Positions 1 through 6,640 of a stretch of 14,253 bases of DNA are shown piece after piece. The stretch is taken from the NCBI GenBank assembly GCA_002419285.1, contig DIFU01000122.1, positions 1-14,253 on the forward strand, read 5' to 3'. Origin of the DNA: Prolixibacteraceae bacterium UBA5740. Its GTDB lineage: Bacteria; Bacteroidota; Bacteroidia; Bacteroidales; Prolixibacteraceae. Position 1 is the stretch's first letter. Each line of letters begins with the position of its first letter. The translations under genes were made by a program, and so were the position numbers. Below the pieces are notes generated by a model, which saw only the letters and a list, made by a program, of their open reading frames with translations, made no database searches and was not told where the DNA came from.

Positions 1-98
1 AAGTCAGGATTGCCTATGTCCTGAAGAAGGAAGACCTGGCCACTTCCTTGAAGATATTGGAAGAAGCCCTGAAAGTATATCCGGGCAAAACCATATAA
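1..98 (+). CDS. C-terminal end of a PLP-dependent class I/II aminotransferase (partial)
   Basis: Only the last 31 codons are in the window; the gene enters from the left with codons in phase from base 3 and ends at TAA 96-98. The residues read VRIAYVLKKEDL, then a helix LKILEEAL, then VYPGKTI. From memory this is how many bacterial aspartate/alanine-type aminotransferases (fold type I) end: the small-domain strand RIAY(V/A)L, then a final helix of the EDL..AL.IL..AL type. The family transfers amino groups between amino acids and 2-oxo acids in the cytoplasm. The PLP lysine lies outside the window, so substrate and gene name cannot be decided. A TPR-like helix is the main alternative, but the RIAYVL strand argues against it. 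The stop codon overlaps the left arm of the following terminator. Confidence 0.6.
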   Translation, partial: VRIAYVLKKEDLATSLKILEEALKVYPGKTI

Positions 99-131
99 AA
101 AAAACAGTCGGTGATGCCGCCTGTTTTTTTT
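97..131. terminator. Bidirectional intrinsic terminator between convergent genes
   Basis: The layout is A8 (97-104), CAG, T, CGG, loop TGATG, CCG, C, CTG, T8 (124-131). CAG/CTG and CGG/CCG form a six-pair stem with one T/C mismatch. The A8 and T8 tracts give a U-run after the hairpin on either strand. It lies between the stop of the aminotransferase (+) and the stop of dpp4 (-, 138), so it can serve both genes. Confidence 0.75.
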
Positions 132-137
132 ATGGAA

Positions 138-2330
138 TTATTTTCCCTGCAATTCCCTTTTCAGGAAATCAGTTTTCATTTTGTACAGATGCATGGTGGT
201 ATTTCCACCCCGGATGCCATGATTGCGATTGGTGTAAATCATCAGGTCGAACTGAACGTTCCCTTGAACGAGAGCTTCAGCAAGCTCCATGGTATTCTGC
301 ACATGAACATTGTCATCGGCAGTTCCATGAACCAGCAACATCCTTCCTTTTATATCGCCTGCATGCGAAAGGGGAGAATTGTCATCGTAGCCATCAGGAT
401 TCTCGCGGGGAGTTCGCATGTATCTTTCGGTATAAATCGAGTCGTAAAACCTCCAGCTGGTTACTGGTGCCACTGAAATCCCAGCCCTGAACAATTCACC
501 GCCCTTCGACATGGTAAGGGCAGTCATGAAACCTCCATAGCTCCAGCCCCAGATGGCGATTTTTTCACCGTCGATATAGGGTTGACGTGCCAGATATCGG
601 GCAGCTTCTACCATATCGTCCGATTCATACTTGCCCAATTGCATATAAGTTACTTTCCGGAAGGCTTCACCTCTTGCGCCAGTTCCCCGGGGGTCGACAC
701 TCACTACAACAAAACCCTCCTGTGCCAGATATTCGTTCCAGCCTACACGGAAGTTGTCAAGGACCTGTTGTGAATTGGGACCGCTATACTGGGTAATCAG
801 AACCGGATATTTTTGTGCCGGATTAAAGTCGGCAGGTTTGAGCATCCAGCCATGCAGATCAATGCCTGCTGATGTTTTAAACGTGAAAAACTCTTTCTGG
901 GCGACTGCATATTCTTGTACTGTATTTTTCAATGCTTCATTGCTTTCCAGCACCCTGATTTGCTTTCCCTGCCAGTCGTGCAATGTGACAAGGTTGGGAG
1001 TTGAACTGTTACTGAAGTAATTGATGTAATATTTGAAACCCTTGGCAAAATCGGCCCGGTTGGTTCCTTGAAGCGACGACAATTTGCCCTTTTTCTTGCC
1101 ATCCTGACTGATAAAATAGACCTCCCTTTGTGTAGGTGATTCAGCTGCAGCCTGATAATAAAATAGTTTTCGGCCAGGGTCATAACCGTAAAAATCAGTC
1201 ACATCAAAATCACCCTTCGTTAGTTGAGCTAGTTCGAAACCCTGCTTGTCGTGCAGGTAAAGGTGCGAATATCCGTTTCTTTCGCTGGTGACCACAAAAT
1301 GACCGTTATCGAGGAAAATGAATTTATCGAGGAAATCCTGGTCAACAAATTTGTCGTTTTTTTCCCTGTAAATCAGGCGCGAATCACCTGTAAAAGGGTT
1401 GGCATACAAAACATCAAGCTGGTCCTGTCGTCTGTTTAATCGCATAATAACCAGATCGTTCGCGTCGGGTGTCCAGTTGATCCTCGGAATATACTGGTCG
1501 GTTTCACCGCCTGCATCTGCGGTTATGGTGGTTCTGCTTCTGATTTCATGCACCATGACCTTGACATTCGAATTTTTTTCACCGGCTTTTGGATACTTGA
1601 AGGTTTCTTCCCCGGGATAAAGGCTGAACTCATCCATGGCCGGCTGCAATCCTTTAAACATGGCCATGGAGAACTCCCGAACCTCTGATTCATCGAACTG
1701 CATAAAAGCAAGGAATTTGCTGTCGGGCGACCAGGCAAAAGCTTTGCTGAAGCCAAACTCCTCCTCGTATACCCAATCAGGGGCACCATTAATGATCCGG
1801 TTGCGCTCGCCATCGTAAGTAACCTGGCTTTCAGTGCCAAATCGAAGACTTTTTATAAACAGGTTATTGTCTCTTACGAATGCAACCCTTTCTCCATCAG
1901 GGGAAAAGGTAGCCAATTGTTGCTTGCCCTTGTCGGAAAGCGGTGTCAATTCCTGGGTTACGGAATTCCATACATAATACGCCGCTGTGAAAGAATGCCT
2001 GTAAATGGGTTCTATGTTGGTCGTCAACAGAATTTTGGTTTCGTCACTGCTGAATTCATATTGGCTGAACCTGCTAATTGGCACATTTTCAATACTTGAG
2101 AGATCAAAAACCACCGAAACTTTCTGTCCGGTTTGATAGCTGTATTTGACAACCCTTGCACCGTTCTCCATTACGGTATAATGGTTGCCATCGTTCATGG
2201 AACGGAGTCCCTGCACTGATTTTTGATTGAAGGTCCCGTTGACAAAAAGATCTTCGAGCGTTATTTGTTTTTGGGCAGTCAGTATAAAAGGAATGACAAA
2301 CAAAAACATGAATATTCGTAATTTGCGCAT
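138..2330 (-). CDS. dpp4: Dipeptidyl peptidase IV (S9B prolyl oligopeptidase family), exported
   Basis: This 730-residue serine exopeptidase should release Xaa-Pro (and Xaa-Ala) dipeptides from peptide N-termini in the periplasm or at the surface. Residues 1-19 form a signal peptide (Lys/Arg start, hydrophobic core, cleavage near LTA-QK) without a lipobox cysteine. Residues ~20-480 form the eight-bladed propeller, including DWVYEEEF at 185-192, whose last two glutamates (E190, E191) bind the substrate amino terminus. The C-terminal alpha/beta hydrolase domain carries GWSYGG (nucleophile S597), HGTADDNVH (D672) and NRNHGIRGG (H704), so the catalytic triad is intact. Length and motifs fit the ~723-residue Porphyromonas gingivalis DPPIV rather than prolyl tripeptidyl peptidase, which lacks DWVYEEEF. 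The ATG at 2330 follows an A/T-rich leader with no Shine-Dalgarno, as is usual in this phylum. It is monocistronic, convergent with the upstream aminotransferase and divergent from thrS. Confidence 0.96.
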   Translation of the reverse strand: MRKLRIFMFLFVIPFILTAQKQITLEDLFVNGTFNQKSVQGLRSMNDGNHYTVMENGARVVKYSYQTGQKVSVVFDLSSIENVPISRFSQYEFSSDETKILLTTNIEPIYRHSFTAAYYVWNSVTQELTPLSDKGKQQLATFSPDGERVAFVRDNNLFIKSLRFGTESQVTYDGERNRIINGAPDWVYEEEFGFSKAFAWSPDSKFLAFMQFDESEVREFSMAMFKGLQPAMDEFSLYPGEETFKYPKAGEKNSNVKVMVHEIRSRTTITADAGGETDQYIPRINWTPDANDLVIMRLNRRQDQLDVLYANPFTGDSRLIYREKNDKFVDQDFLDKFIFLDNGHFVVTSERNGYSHLYLHDKQGFELAQLTKGDFDVTDFYGYDPGRKLFYYQAAAESPTQREVYFISQDGKKKGKLSSLQGTNRADFAKGFKYYINYFSNSSTPNLVTLHDWQGKQIRVLESNEALKNTVQEYAVAQKEFFTFKTSAGIDLHGWMLKPADFNPAQKYPVLITQYSGPNSQQVLDNFRVGWNEYLAQEGFVVVSVDPRGTGARGEAFRKVTYMQLGKYESDDMVEAARYLARQPYIDGEKIAIWGWSYGGFMTALTMSKGGELFRAGISVAPVTSWRFYDSIYTERYMRTPRENPDGYDDNSPLSHAGDIKGRMLLVHGTADDNVHVQNTMELAEALVQGNVQFDLMIYTNRNHGIRGGNTTMHLYKMKTDFLKRELQGK

Positions 2331-2419
2331 GGTTGAAATTTTTAATTATTTCGTATTCAGATATTTATAATGCATATATATCAGCTTGCCCATGATTTGC
2401 GAGGCATTCCTGATGCATT

Positions 2420-2449
2420 CAAAGTTTCATTATGGGCGAAAATAACAAA
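2420..2449 (-). promoter_or_regulatory. Candidate Bacteroidetes-type promoter for dpp4
   Basis: On the minus strand TTTG (2449-2446) is followed after 18 bases by AAACTTTG (2427-2420). This is one mismatch from the Bacteroidetes -7 consensus TAnnTTTG, and the spacing is close to the usual 19-21. It would give an 80-base leader for dpp4. The pairing of the two boxes is inference. Confidence 0.35.
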
Positions 2450-2596
2450 TCAAAATGAAAAGTTTCCCATGTTAAAAATGAAACCGATGAAGCATTGAGA
2501 TAAAGGTATGTAGTTTAACAGATACTCGCGAACTTATTTTCTATGTTAAACCTCATCAAAACAAATGAAAAGGAACACTGTTTATAGTGAAAGTAT

Positions 2597-2604
2597 TATC
2601 TTTG
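2597..2604 (+). promoter_or_regulatory. Bacteroidetes -7 promoter box for the thrS-infC-rpmI-rplT operon
   Basis: TATCTTTG matches TAnnTTTG exactly and lies 28 bases before the thrS ATG, implying a leader of roughly 20-25 bases. No convincing TTG/TTTG -33 element lies 19-21 bases upstream. A leader this short leaves no room for a tRNA-sensing attenuator. Confidence 0.6.
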
Positions 2605-2632
2605 CACCCTAAATTTTTACGACTCATTTATA

Positions 2633-4582
2633 ATGATAAAAATAACACTCCCTGATAACAGCGTACGTGAATTTGATTCTGGTATAACCGGAATGCAGAT
2701 AGCTGAAGCAATATCCAATAGGTTGGCAAAAGATGTATTGTCGGTATCGGTGAATGGTGAAGTCTGGGATCTGACCCGGCCCATCACAAGCGATGCTGCC
2801 ATAAAGCTTTATACCTGGGAAGATCGCGAAGGGAAGGACACTTTTTGGCATTCATCGGCACACTTGATGGCTGAGGCAATTGAAAGTTATTTTCCGGGCA
2901 CCCGGTTTGGTATCGGTCCGACGGTTGATAATGGGTTTTATTACGACATTGATTTGCCGGGTGGACAACAATTGACTGAAAAGGATTTGGAGAAGATTGA
3001 GCAGAAAATGTTGGAACTTGCACGTGGAAAGGAAGACATTGTGCGCTCCTCGATCAGCAAAGCCGATGCAATGCAGCTTTTCTCTGAAAAAGGCGATGAA
3101 CTGAAGCTTGAATTGATCAGTGAATTAGAGGACGGAACCATTACGCTCTATAAGCAGGGGAATTTTACGGATCTTTGCAGGGGGCCTCACCTGCCAAACT
3201 CAGGCTATATCAAGGCAATTAAGCTGATGTCTATTGCCGGTGCCTACTGGCGGGGTGACGAGAAGAAAAAGATGCTTACCCGCGTCTATGGCATTACCTT
3301 CCCAAAACAGAAAATGCTGGAAGAATACCTCGTGCTACTTGAGGAAGCCAAGAAAAGAGACCATCGCAAGATCGGTAAGGAACTGGAGCTTTTTACTTTC
3401 TCTGAAGCCGTTGGCCAAGGGCTTCCTTTGTGGTTGCCGAAAGGTGCCCAATTAAGGGCCCAGCTTGAAGACTTTCTGAAAAAGATCCAGAAGCGTTTTG
3501 GTTATGATCAGGTAATCACTCCTCATATCGGCGATGTTCAATTGTATAAGACATCAGGGCATTACGAGAAATATGGGAAAGACTCCTTTCAGGTAATCAA
3601 AACCCCGGCAGAAGGAGAAGAATATCTGTTAAAGCCGATGAATTGCCCGCATCACTGTGAAATCTATAAGGCAAAGCCACATTCATACAAGGATCTTCCA
3701 TTAAGAATGGCTGAATTCGGAACAGTTTACCGCTATGAAATGAGTGGTGAACTTCACGGATTGACCAGGGTTAGGGGATTTACACAGGATGATGCCCACA
3801 TCTTCTGTCGTCCTGACCAACTCAAGGATGAATTCAAAAAGGTGATCGATATTGTTTTTATCATCTTTAAGGCCCTTGATTTTAAAGAATATACGGCACA
3901 AATATCACTCAGGGATCCTGGGAAGCCCGAAAAATATATCGGAACTCCCGAGAACTGGGATAAGGCTGAAAAGGCCATTATTGAAGCATGTGAGGAAAAA
4001 GGACTTAGCACGGTGACAGAAATTGGCGAGGCAGCATTCTATGGCCCCAAGCTTGATTTTATGGTGAAGGATGCTTTGGGAAGGAGTTGGCAGCTGGGAA
4101 CAATCCAGGTCGACTATAACCTGCCTGAAAGGTTCCAGCTTGAATATATTGGCGCTGACGATAAGAGACACCGGCCTGTAATGATCCACAGGGCTCCCTT
4201 TGGATCAATGGAAAGATTTGTGGCAGTGTTGATTGAACACACAGCAGGAAAATTTCCACTATGGCTGACTCCCGATCAGGTTGTGGTCATGCCAATCAGT
4301 GAAAAATATAATGAATATGCAGCCAAAGTTTCAGAATTACTGAATTTTTCCGATATTCGCAGCTTCGTTGACGACCGTAATGAGAAGATTGGCAGAAAGA
4401 TACGTGACAACGAGCTTAAACGTATTCCTTATCTTCTGATTGTTGGTGAAAAGGAAGAGGAAACCCAAACGGTTGCAGTTCGCCGACAAGGTGAAGGAGA
4501 CAAAGGAACCATGGAGGTAAACGAATTTATCCTGTTTATTCAGGAAGAGATCAAGAAACAATTAACCGCATTGTATAACTAA
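2633..4582 (+). CDS. thrS: Threonine--tRNA ligase
   Basis: This cytoplasmic class II synthetase (649 residues; E. coli enzyme 642) attaches threonine to tRNA-Thr. Residues 1-62 are the TGS domain. The editing domain carries HSSAH at 73-77 and CRGPH with C182 and H186, the same positions as in E. coli, so Ser-tRNA proofreading should be intact. The catalytic core has the three zinc ligands C338 (MNCPHH), H389 (DDAHIF) and H519 (VMIHRA). Motif 2 lies in TRVRGFTQDDAH and motif 3 in APFGSMERF (R528). The anticodon-binding domain runs from ~545 to the end. ATG 2633 gives the expected N-terminus and lies 28 bases after an exact -7 box. It is the first gene of a thrS-infC-rpmI-rplT operon, an order conserved in many bacteria. 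infC follows after 15 bases. Confidence 0.98.
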   Translation: MIKITLPDNSVREFDSGITGMQIAEAISNRLAKDVLSVSVNGEVWDLTRPITSDAAIKLYTWEDREGKDTFWHSSAHLMAEAIESYFPGTRFGIGPTVDNGFYYDIDLPGGQQLTEKDLEKIEQKMLELARGKEDIVRSSISKADAMQLFSEKGDELKLELISELEDGTITLYKQGNFTDLCRGPHLPNSGYIKAIKLMSIAGAYWRGDEKKKMLTRVYGITFPKQKMLEEYLVLLEEAKKRDHRKIGKELELFTFSEAVGQGLPLWLPKGAQLRAQLEDFLKKIQKRFGYDQVITPHIGDVQLYKTSGHYEKYGKDSFQVIKTPAEGEEYLLKPMNCPHHCEIYKAKPHSYKDLPLRMAEFGTVYRYEMSGELHGLTRVRGFTQDDAHIFCRPDQLKDEFKKVIDIVFIIFKALDFKEYTAQISLRDPGKPEKYIGTPENWDKAEKAIIEACEEKGLSTVTEIGEAAFYGPKLDFMVKDALGRSWQLGTIQVDYNLPERFQLEYIGADDKRHRPVMIHRAPFGSMERFVAVLIEHTAGKFPLWLTPDQVVVMPISEKYNEYAAKVSELLNFSDIRSFVDDRNEKIGRKIRDNELKRIPYLLIVGEKEEETQTVAVRRQGEGDKGTMEVNEFILFIQEEIKKQLTALYN

Positions 4583-4585
4583 ATT

Positions 4586-4603
4586 AGGAGGACCTGAATT
4601 ATA
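4586..4603 (+). promoter_or_regulatory. Perfect Shine-Dalgarno with tandem near-cognate start codons of infC
   Basis: AGGAGG (4586-4591) lies 6 bases before ATT (4598-4600) and 9 bases before ATA (4601-4603). An in-frame TGA (4595-4597) directly precedes the ATT, so no upstream ATG can serve. The other starts in this window have A/T-rich leaders without such a motif. In E. coli an AUU start lets IF3 repress its own translation; the same logic here is inference. The Shine-Dalgarno may compensate for the poor codon. Confidence 0.8.
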
Positions 4604-5173
4604 GCAGTTAAAAAAATTATTACTCGGGCCAGAAGACCGGAAAGAAATACGCCTGAAGACACCGGAGGTTACCGGGTAAATGAAAAAATCAAGGCAGCGC
4701 AAGTTCGCCTTGTGGGGGATAACATCGAGAACCCCGGAGTTTACTCTTTGCGCGAAGCAATGAAAATCGCCGATTCATTGGATTTGGATCTGGTGGAAAT
4801 TTCACCGAAAGCCGATCCTCCGGTATGTAAAGCTACCGATTTCTCCAAATTTCTGTACCAGCAGAAAAAGAAACAAAAGGAGATCAAGGCGAAAACTGTC
4901 AAGGTTGTAGTGAAGGAAATCAGATTCGGTCCTCAGACTGACGATCATGATTTTAATTTTAAGTTACGACATGCAGAGAAGTTCCTGCAGGAAGGTGCAA
5001 AAGTTAAGGCTTATGTGTTTTTCAAGGGAAGATCTATCCTGTTTAAAGAACAGGGCGAGATCCTTCTTCTGAAGTTTGCCACTTCCCTGGAAGATTACGG
5101 TAAGGTAGAACAATTACCCAAGCTGGAAGGGAAAAGAATGACCATGTTTATTTCACCAAAGAAGAAATCATAA
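4598..5173 (+). CDS. infC: Translation initiation factor IF-3, AUU (or AUA) start
   Basis: IF3 binds the 30S subunit, keeps subunits apart and checks start-codon/initiator-tRNA pairing. From ATT 4598 the product is 191 residues. After a basic N-terminal tail, the N-domain starts at GGYRVNEKI (23-31) and includes LDLVEISPKADPPVCK. A lysine-rich linker helix follows, then the C-domain with VKEIRFGPQTDDHD, FKLRHAEKFL and FKGRS, ending RMTMFISPKKKS. The first in-frame ATG (4760) would remove the first N-domain strands. The GTG at 4712 would cut into VRLVGDNIENPG, which the family conserves. The true start must therefore be ATT 4598 or the adjacent ATA 4601, both after a perfect AGGAGG. The ATA choice would give an N-terminus Met-Ala-Val-Lys. 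The gene follows thrS by 15 bases and is surely co-transcribed. Identity is near certain; only the exact start codon is open. Confidence 0.95.
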   Translation: MIAVKKIITRARRPERNTPEDTGGYRVNEKIKAAQVRLVGDNIENPGVYSLREAMKIADSLDLDLVEISPKADPPVCKATDFSKFLYQQKKKQKEIKAKTVKVVVKEIRFGPQTDDHDFNFKLRHAEKFLQEGAKVKAYVFFKGRSILFKEQGEILLLKFATSLEDYGKVEQLPKLEGKRMTMFISPKKKS

Positions 5174-5203
5174 TTTCAAGAAATCATTTTAAAAAGCAGG
5201 AAA

Positions 5204-5401
5204 ATGCCAAAAATGAAAACCAATTCGGGAGCAAAGAAGAGATTCAAGCTTACCGGAACAGGAAAAATTAAAAGGAAACATGCATACAAAAGTCACATTT
5301 TGACCAAGAAGAGTACAAAGCGGAAAAGGAACCTCGGTTACTGGACCACCATTGACTCTACCAATGTTCAGAATGTCAAGCTTTTGCTTAACATGAAATA
5401 A
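5204..5401 (+). CDS. rpmI: 50S ribosomal protein L35 (bL35)
   Basis: This 65-residue, very basic protein of the large ribosomal subunit starts MPKMKTNSGAKKRFKLTGTG and continues KIKRKHAYKSHIL, the family signature. Its length matches bL35 (64-66 residues). It starts 30 bases after infC behind an A-rich leader (AAGCAGGAAA), typical for Bacteroidetes. Position three of the thrS-infC-rpmI-rplT cluster is where L35 is normally found. In E. coli rpmI translation is repressed by L20 binding upstream. Here the obvious structured element lies after rpmI rather than before it. Confidence 0.97.
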   Translation: MPKMKTNSGAKKRFKLTGTGKIKRKHAYKSHILTKKSTKRKRNLGYWTTIDSTNVQNVKLLLNMK

Positions 5402-5442
5402 GATTAATTTTTCATTTTTTTAATTAAAAGAGTAAATAACCC

Positions 5443-5484
5443 GGCAATTGTGCCTCGAAGTTCCATCACAGGACGCCGATTGCC
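5443..5484 (+). promoter_or_regulatory. Bulged hairpin leader ahead of rplT, candidate L20 autoregulatory site
   Basis: The 98-base rpmI-rplT gap holds a two-part stem. The lower helix pairs 5443-5453 with 5475-5484 (ten pairs including one G-U, with U5451 bulged). Six unpaired bases (5454-5459, CUCGAA) follow on the 5' side only. The upper helix pairs 5460-5464 with 5471-5474 and closes a six-base loop. An A-rich stretch and the rplT ATG (5500) follow. No U-run follows, so it is not a terminator. In E. coli and Bacillus, L20 represses its operon by binding mRNA structures that mimic its 23S rRNA site. That this hairpin does the same is inference from position and shape. Confidence 0.45.
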
Positions 5485-5499
5485 AAAAAAAGTAAAAGT

Positions 5500-5844
5500 A
5501 TGCCAAGAAGTGTAAATCATGTAGCATCACGGGCCCGAAGGAAAAGATTACTGAAGTTGACAAGAGGTTACTTCGGATCCCGTAAAAATGTATGGACAGT
5601 TGCAAAAAATACCTGGGAAAAAGGCCAGCAGTATGCTTATCGCGACCGTCGTCAAAAAAAGAGAAATTTCCGTTCACTCTGGATACAGCGCATAAACGCT
5701 GCCGCCCGTCTGGAAGGCTTGTCTTATTCACAGCTGATTGGTTTGATGAAAAAGTCAAACATCGAGATCAACCGTAAAGCACTTGCTGACCTGGCTACCA
5801 ATCATCCGACTGCATTCAGGGCTGTTGTGGAAAAAGTAAAATAG
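5500..5844 (+). CDS. rplT: 50S ribosomal protein L20 (bL20)
   Basis: This 114-residue basic protein binds 23S rRNA early in large-subunit assembly and in studied bacteria also represses its own operon. It begins MPRSVNHVASRARRKRLLKL and contains the family signature KKRNFRSLWIQRINAAAR (~53-70), followed by GLSYSQLI and INRKALADLA. Its length is normal (bL20 is 114-120 residues). ATG 5500 has no Shine-Dalgarno but an A-rich leader (AAAAAAAGTAAAAGT). It is the last gene of the operon, and a strong intrinsic terminator begins 30 bases after the stop. The 98-base gap from rpmI is unusually long for this cluster and contains a stable bulged hairpin. Confidence 0.98.
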   Translation: MPRSVNHVASRARRKRLLKLTRGYFGSRKNVWTVAKNTWEKGQQYAYRDRRQKKRNFRSLWIQRINAAARLEGLSYSQLIGLMKKSNIEINRKALADLATNHPTAFRAVVEKVK

Positions 5845-5873
5845 ACTATTTTTTAGGTGAAATAATATGGAAG

Positions 5874-5902
5874 ACCCGGGAACCCCCGGGTTTTTTGTTT
5901 TT
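5874..5902 (+). terminator. Rho-independent terminator of the thrS-infC-rpmI-rplT operon
   Basis: ACCCGGG (5874-5880), loop AACC, then CCCGGGT (5885-5891) form a perfect seven-pair GC-rich stem. It is followed by T6, G, T5. It lies 30 bases after rplT and ahead of the convergent nitroreductase stop. No matching U-run exists on the minus strand, so it should act only on the plus-strand operon. Confidence 0.9.
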
Positions 5903-5926
5903 GTACCCATGGTTGATACCTTCGAA

Positions 5927-6451
5927 TTATTTATAGGGATAGTATTTTTCCCATGAAACAATCTCATCCATGGGCTTTCGTTTTTTTTCAGGTACCGCAT
6001 TAATAGGATATCCCAAAGGTATAATTGCGAGAGGTTCCATGTGGTCGGGCAGTTCAAGCATCTTCTTGCTGATCTCCACATCAAAATTGCAGACCCAACA
6101 GGTACCTAAGCCCATTGATGTTGCTGCCAGTGTCAGGTGATCGATAGCAATGGCAACATCGACATCCCCAAAATCCTTGTTGTCTTTGATCCTTCTCCAC
6201 GATTCCTTGCGGTTGATACACGCCACAATAATTACCGGTGCTGAAATGAGCCATGGTCGGGGATAGGCTTTCGCCAGGTTTTCAATATTGCCGCGGTTTG
6301 TAAGTATAATAAAATGCCACGGTTGGTAATTGACGGCCGATGGGGCCATTCTGACATATTCCATCAGTTCCAGGATTTTCTCTCTGGGCACTTGTTCGTT
6401 TTTAAAATTTCTGACAGAATATCTCTTTAATATTGTATCTGATAGTTCCAT
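5927..6451 (-). CDS. Nitroreductase-family FMN oxidoreductase
   Basis: From ATG at 6451 this is a 174-residue member of the NfsB/nitroreductase family. These are FMN enzymes that use NAD(P)H to reduce nitro compounds, quinones or other acceptors. FMN-contact motifs are visible: KRYSVRNF (9-16), APSAVNYQPWHF (36-47) and LAATSMGLGTCWVCNF (108-123), followed by AIIPLGYP (142-149). The short length fits the single-domain Bacteroidetes/Firmicutes subgroup; members usually form dimers with FMN at the interface. The physiological substrate cannot be read from sequence. A TTG at 6466 would add five residues, but the ATG places the KRYSVR motif where homologues usually have it. The gene converges with the ribosomal operon and diverges from a small secreted-protein gene. 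Confidence 0.9.
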   Translation of the reverse strand: MELSDTILKRYSVRNFKNEQVPREKILELMEYVRMAPSAVNYQPWHFIILTNRGNIENLAKAYPRPWLISAPVIIVACINRKESWRRIKDNKDFGDVDVAIAIDHLTLAATSMGLGTCWVCNFDVEISKKMLELPDHMEPLAIIPLGYPINAVPEKKRKPMDEIVSWEKYYPYK

Positions 6452-6523
6452 GGTTGCCGTTGTCAATGTCGGTTCCGGTGGAATAATACACCGTAAAGCC
6501 TGACGATTCAGGTTGTAAAGATA

Positions 6524-6550
6524 ATTCTTTTAAAAAAGCTTAAAAAGAAT
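6524..6550. repeat. AT-rich inverted repeat in a divergent promoter region
   Basis: ATTCTTTTAA (6524-6533), a six-base spacer, and TTAAAAAGAAT (6540-6550) form a near-perfect dyad with one extra A in the right arm. It lies between the divergent starts of the nitroreductase and the secreted-protein gene, where an operator could act on both. No protein can be assigned to it. Confidence 0.45.
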
Positions 6551-6590
6551 AATCAAGGTGTAACAGATCTGATTCAGTGCCGTCCTATAA

Positions 6591-6616
6591 TCGTGTGTTA
6601 AAACAGATAACACCGA
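6591..6616. repeat. Inverted repeat upstream of the secreted Cys4 protein gene
   Basis: GTGTTA (6595-6600), seven bases, and TAACAC (6608-6613) are perfect inverted arms. With T6594 bulged, TCG and CGA extend the stem to nine pairs. It ends 24 bases before the ATG at 6641. A related half, GTGTAACAGAT (6558-6568), lies 37 bases upstream. It could be a repressor operator or a 5' mRNA hairpin. Confidence 0.45.
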
Positions 6617-6640
6617 CATGTATAACTAAATTTCAATGCC

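Larger units (their letters stand above)
2331..2632. other. AT-rich divergent intergenic region between dpp4 and thrS
   Basis: These 302 bases separate two outward-reading starts. They hold a likely thrS -7 box (2597-2604) and a weaker candidate dpp4 promoter (2420-2449, minus strand). A short direct repeat GCATTC occurs twice near 2404-2420. I see no ORF, tRNA-like fold or strong terminator-like hairpin, and no evident attenuator or T-box-like element ahead of thrS. Confidence 0.6.

Noticed and set aside
111..476. A 121-codon open frame on the plus strand, apparently a novel small protein
   Set aside because: It is antisense to the 3' end of dpp4, whose catalytic motifs show the minus frame is real. 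It begins inside the terminator and has no recognisable domain or start signal.
4712..5173. IF3 starting at GTG 4712 (153 residues)
   Set aside because: This would remove conserved N-domain sequence (GGYRVNEKIKAAQVRL), which is in frame upstream and preceded by a perfect Shine-Dalgarno at ATT/ATA.
5420..5758. 112-codon minus-strand frame across rplT
   Set aside because: It is a shadow of L20 in another frame, with a low-complexity, implausible protein and no promoter or start signal.
4572..6632. Identical 14-base string TGTATAACTAAATT at 4572-4585 (end of thrS) and 6619-6632 (before the secreted-protein gene)
   Set aside because: It is AT-rich, and one 14-base match is expected by chance in a window of this size. 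The contexts differ, and the first copy is mostly coding.
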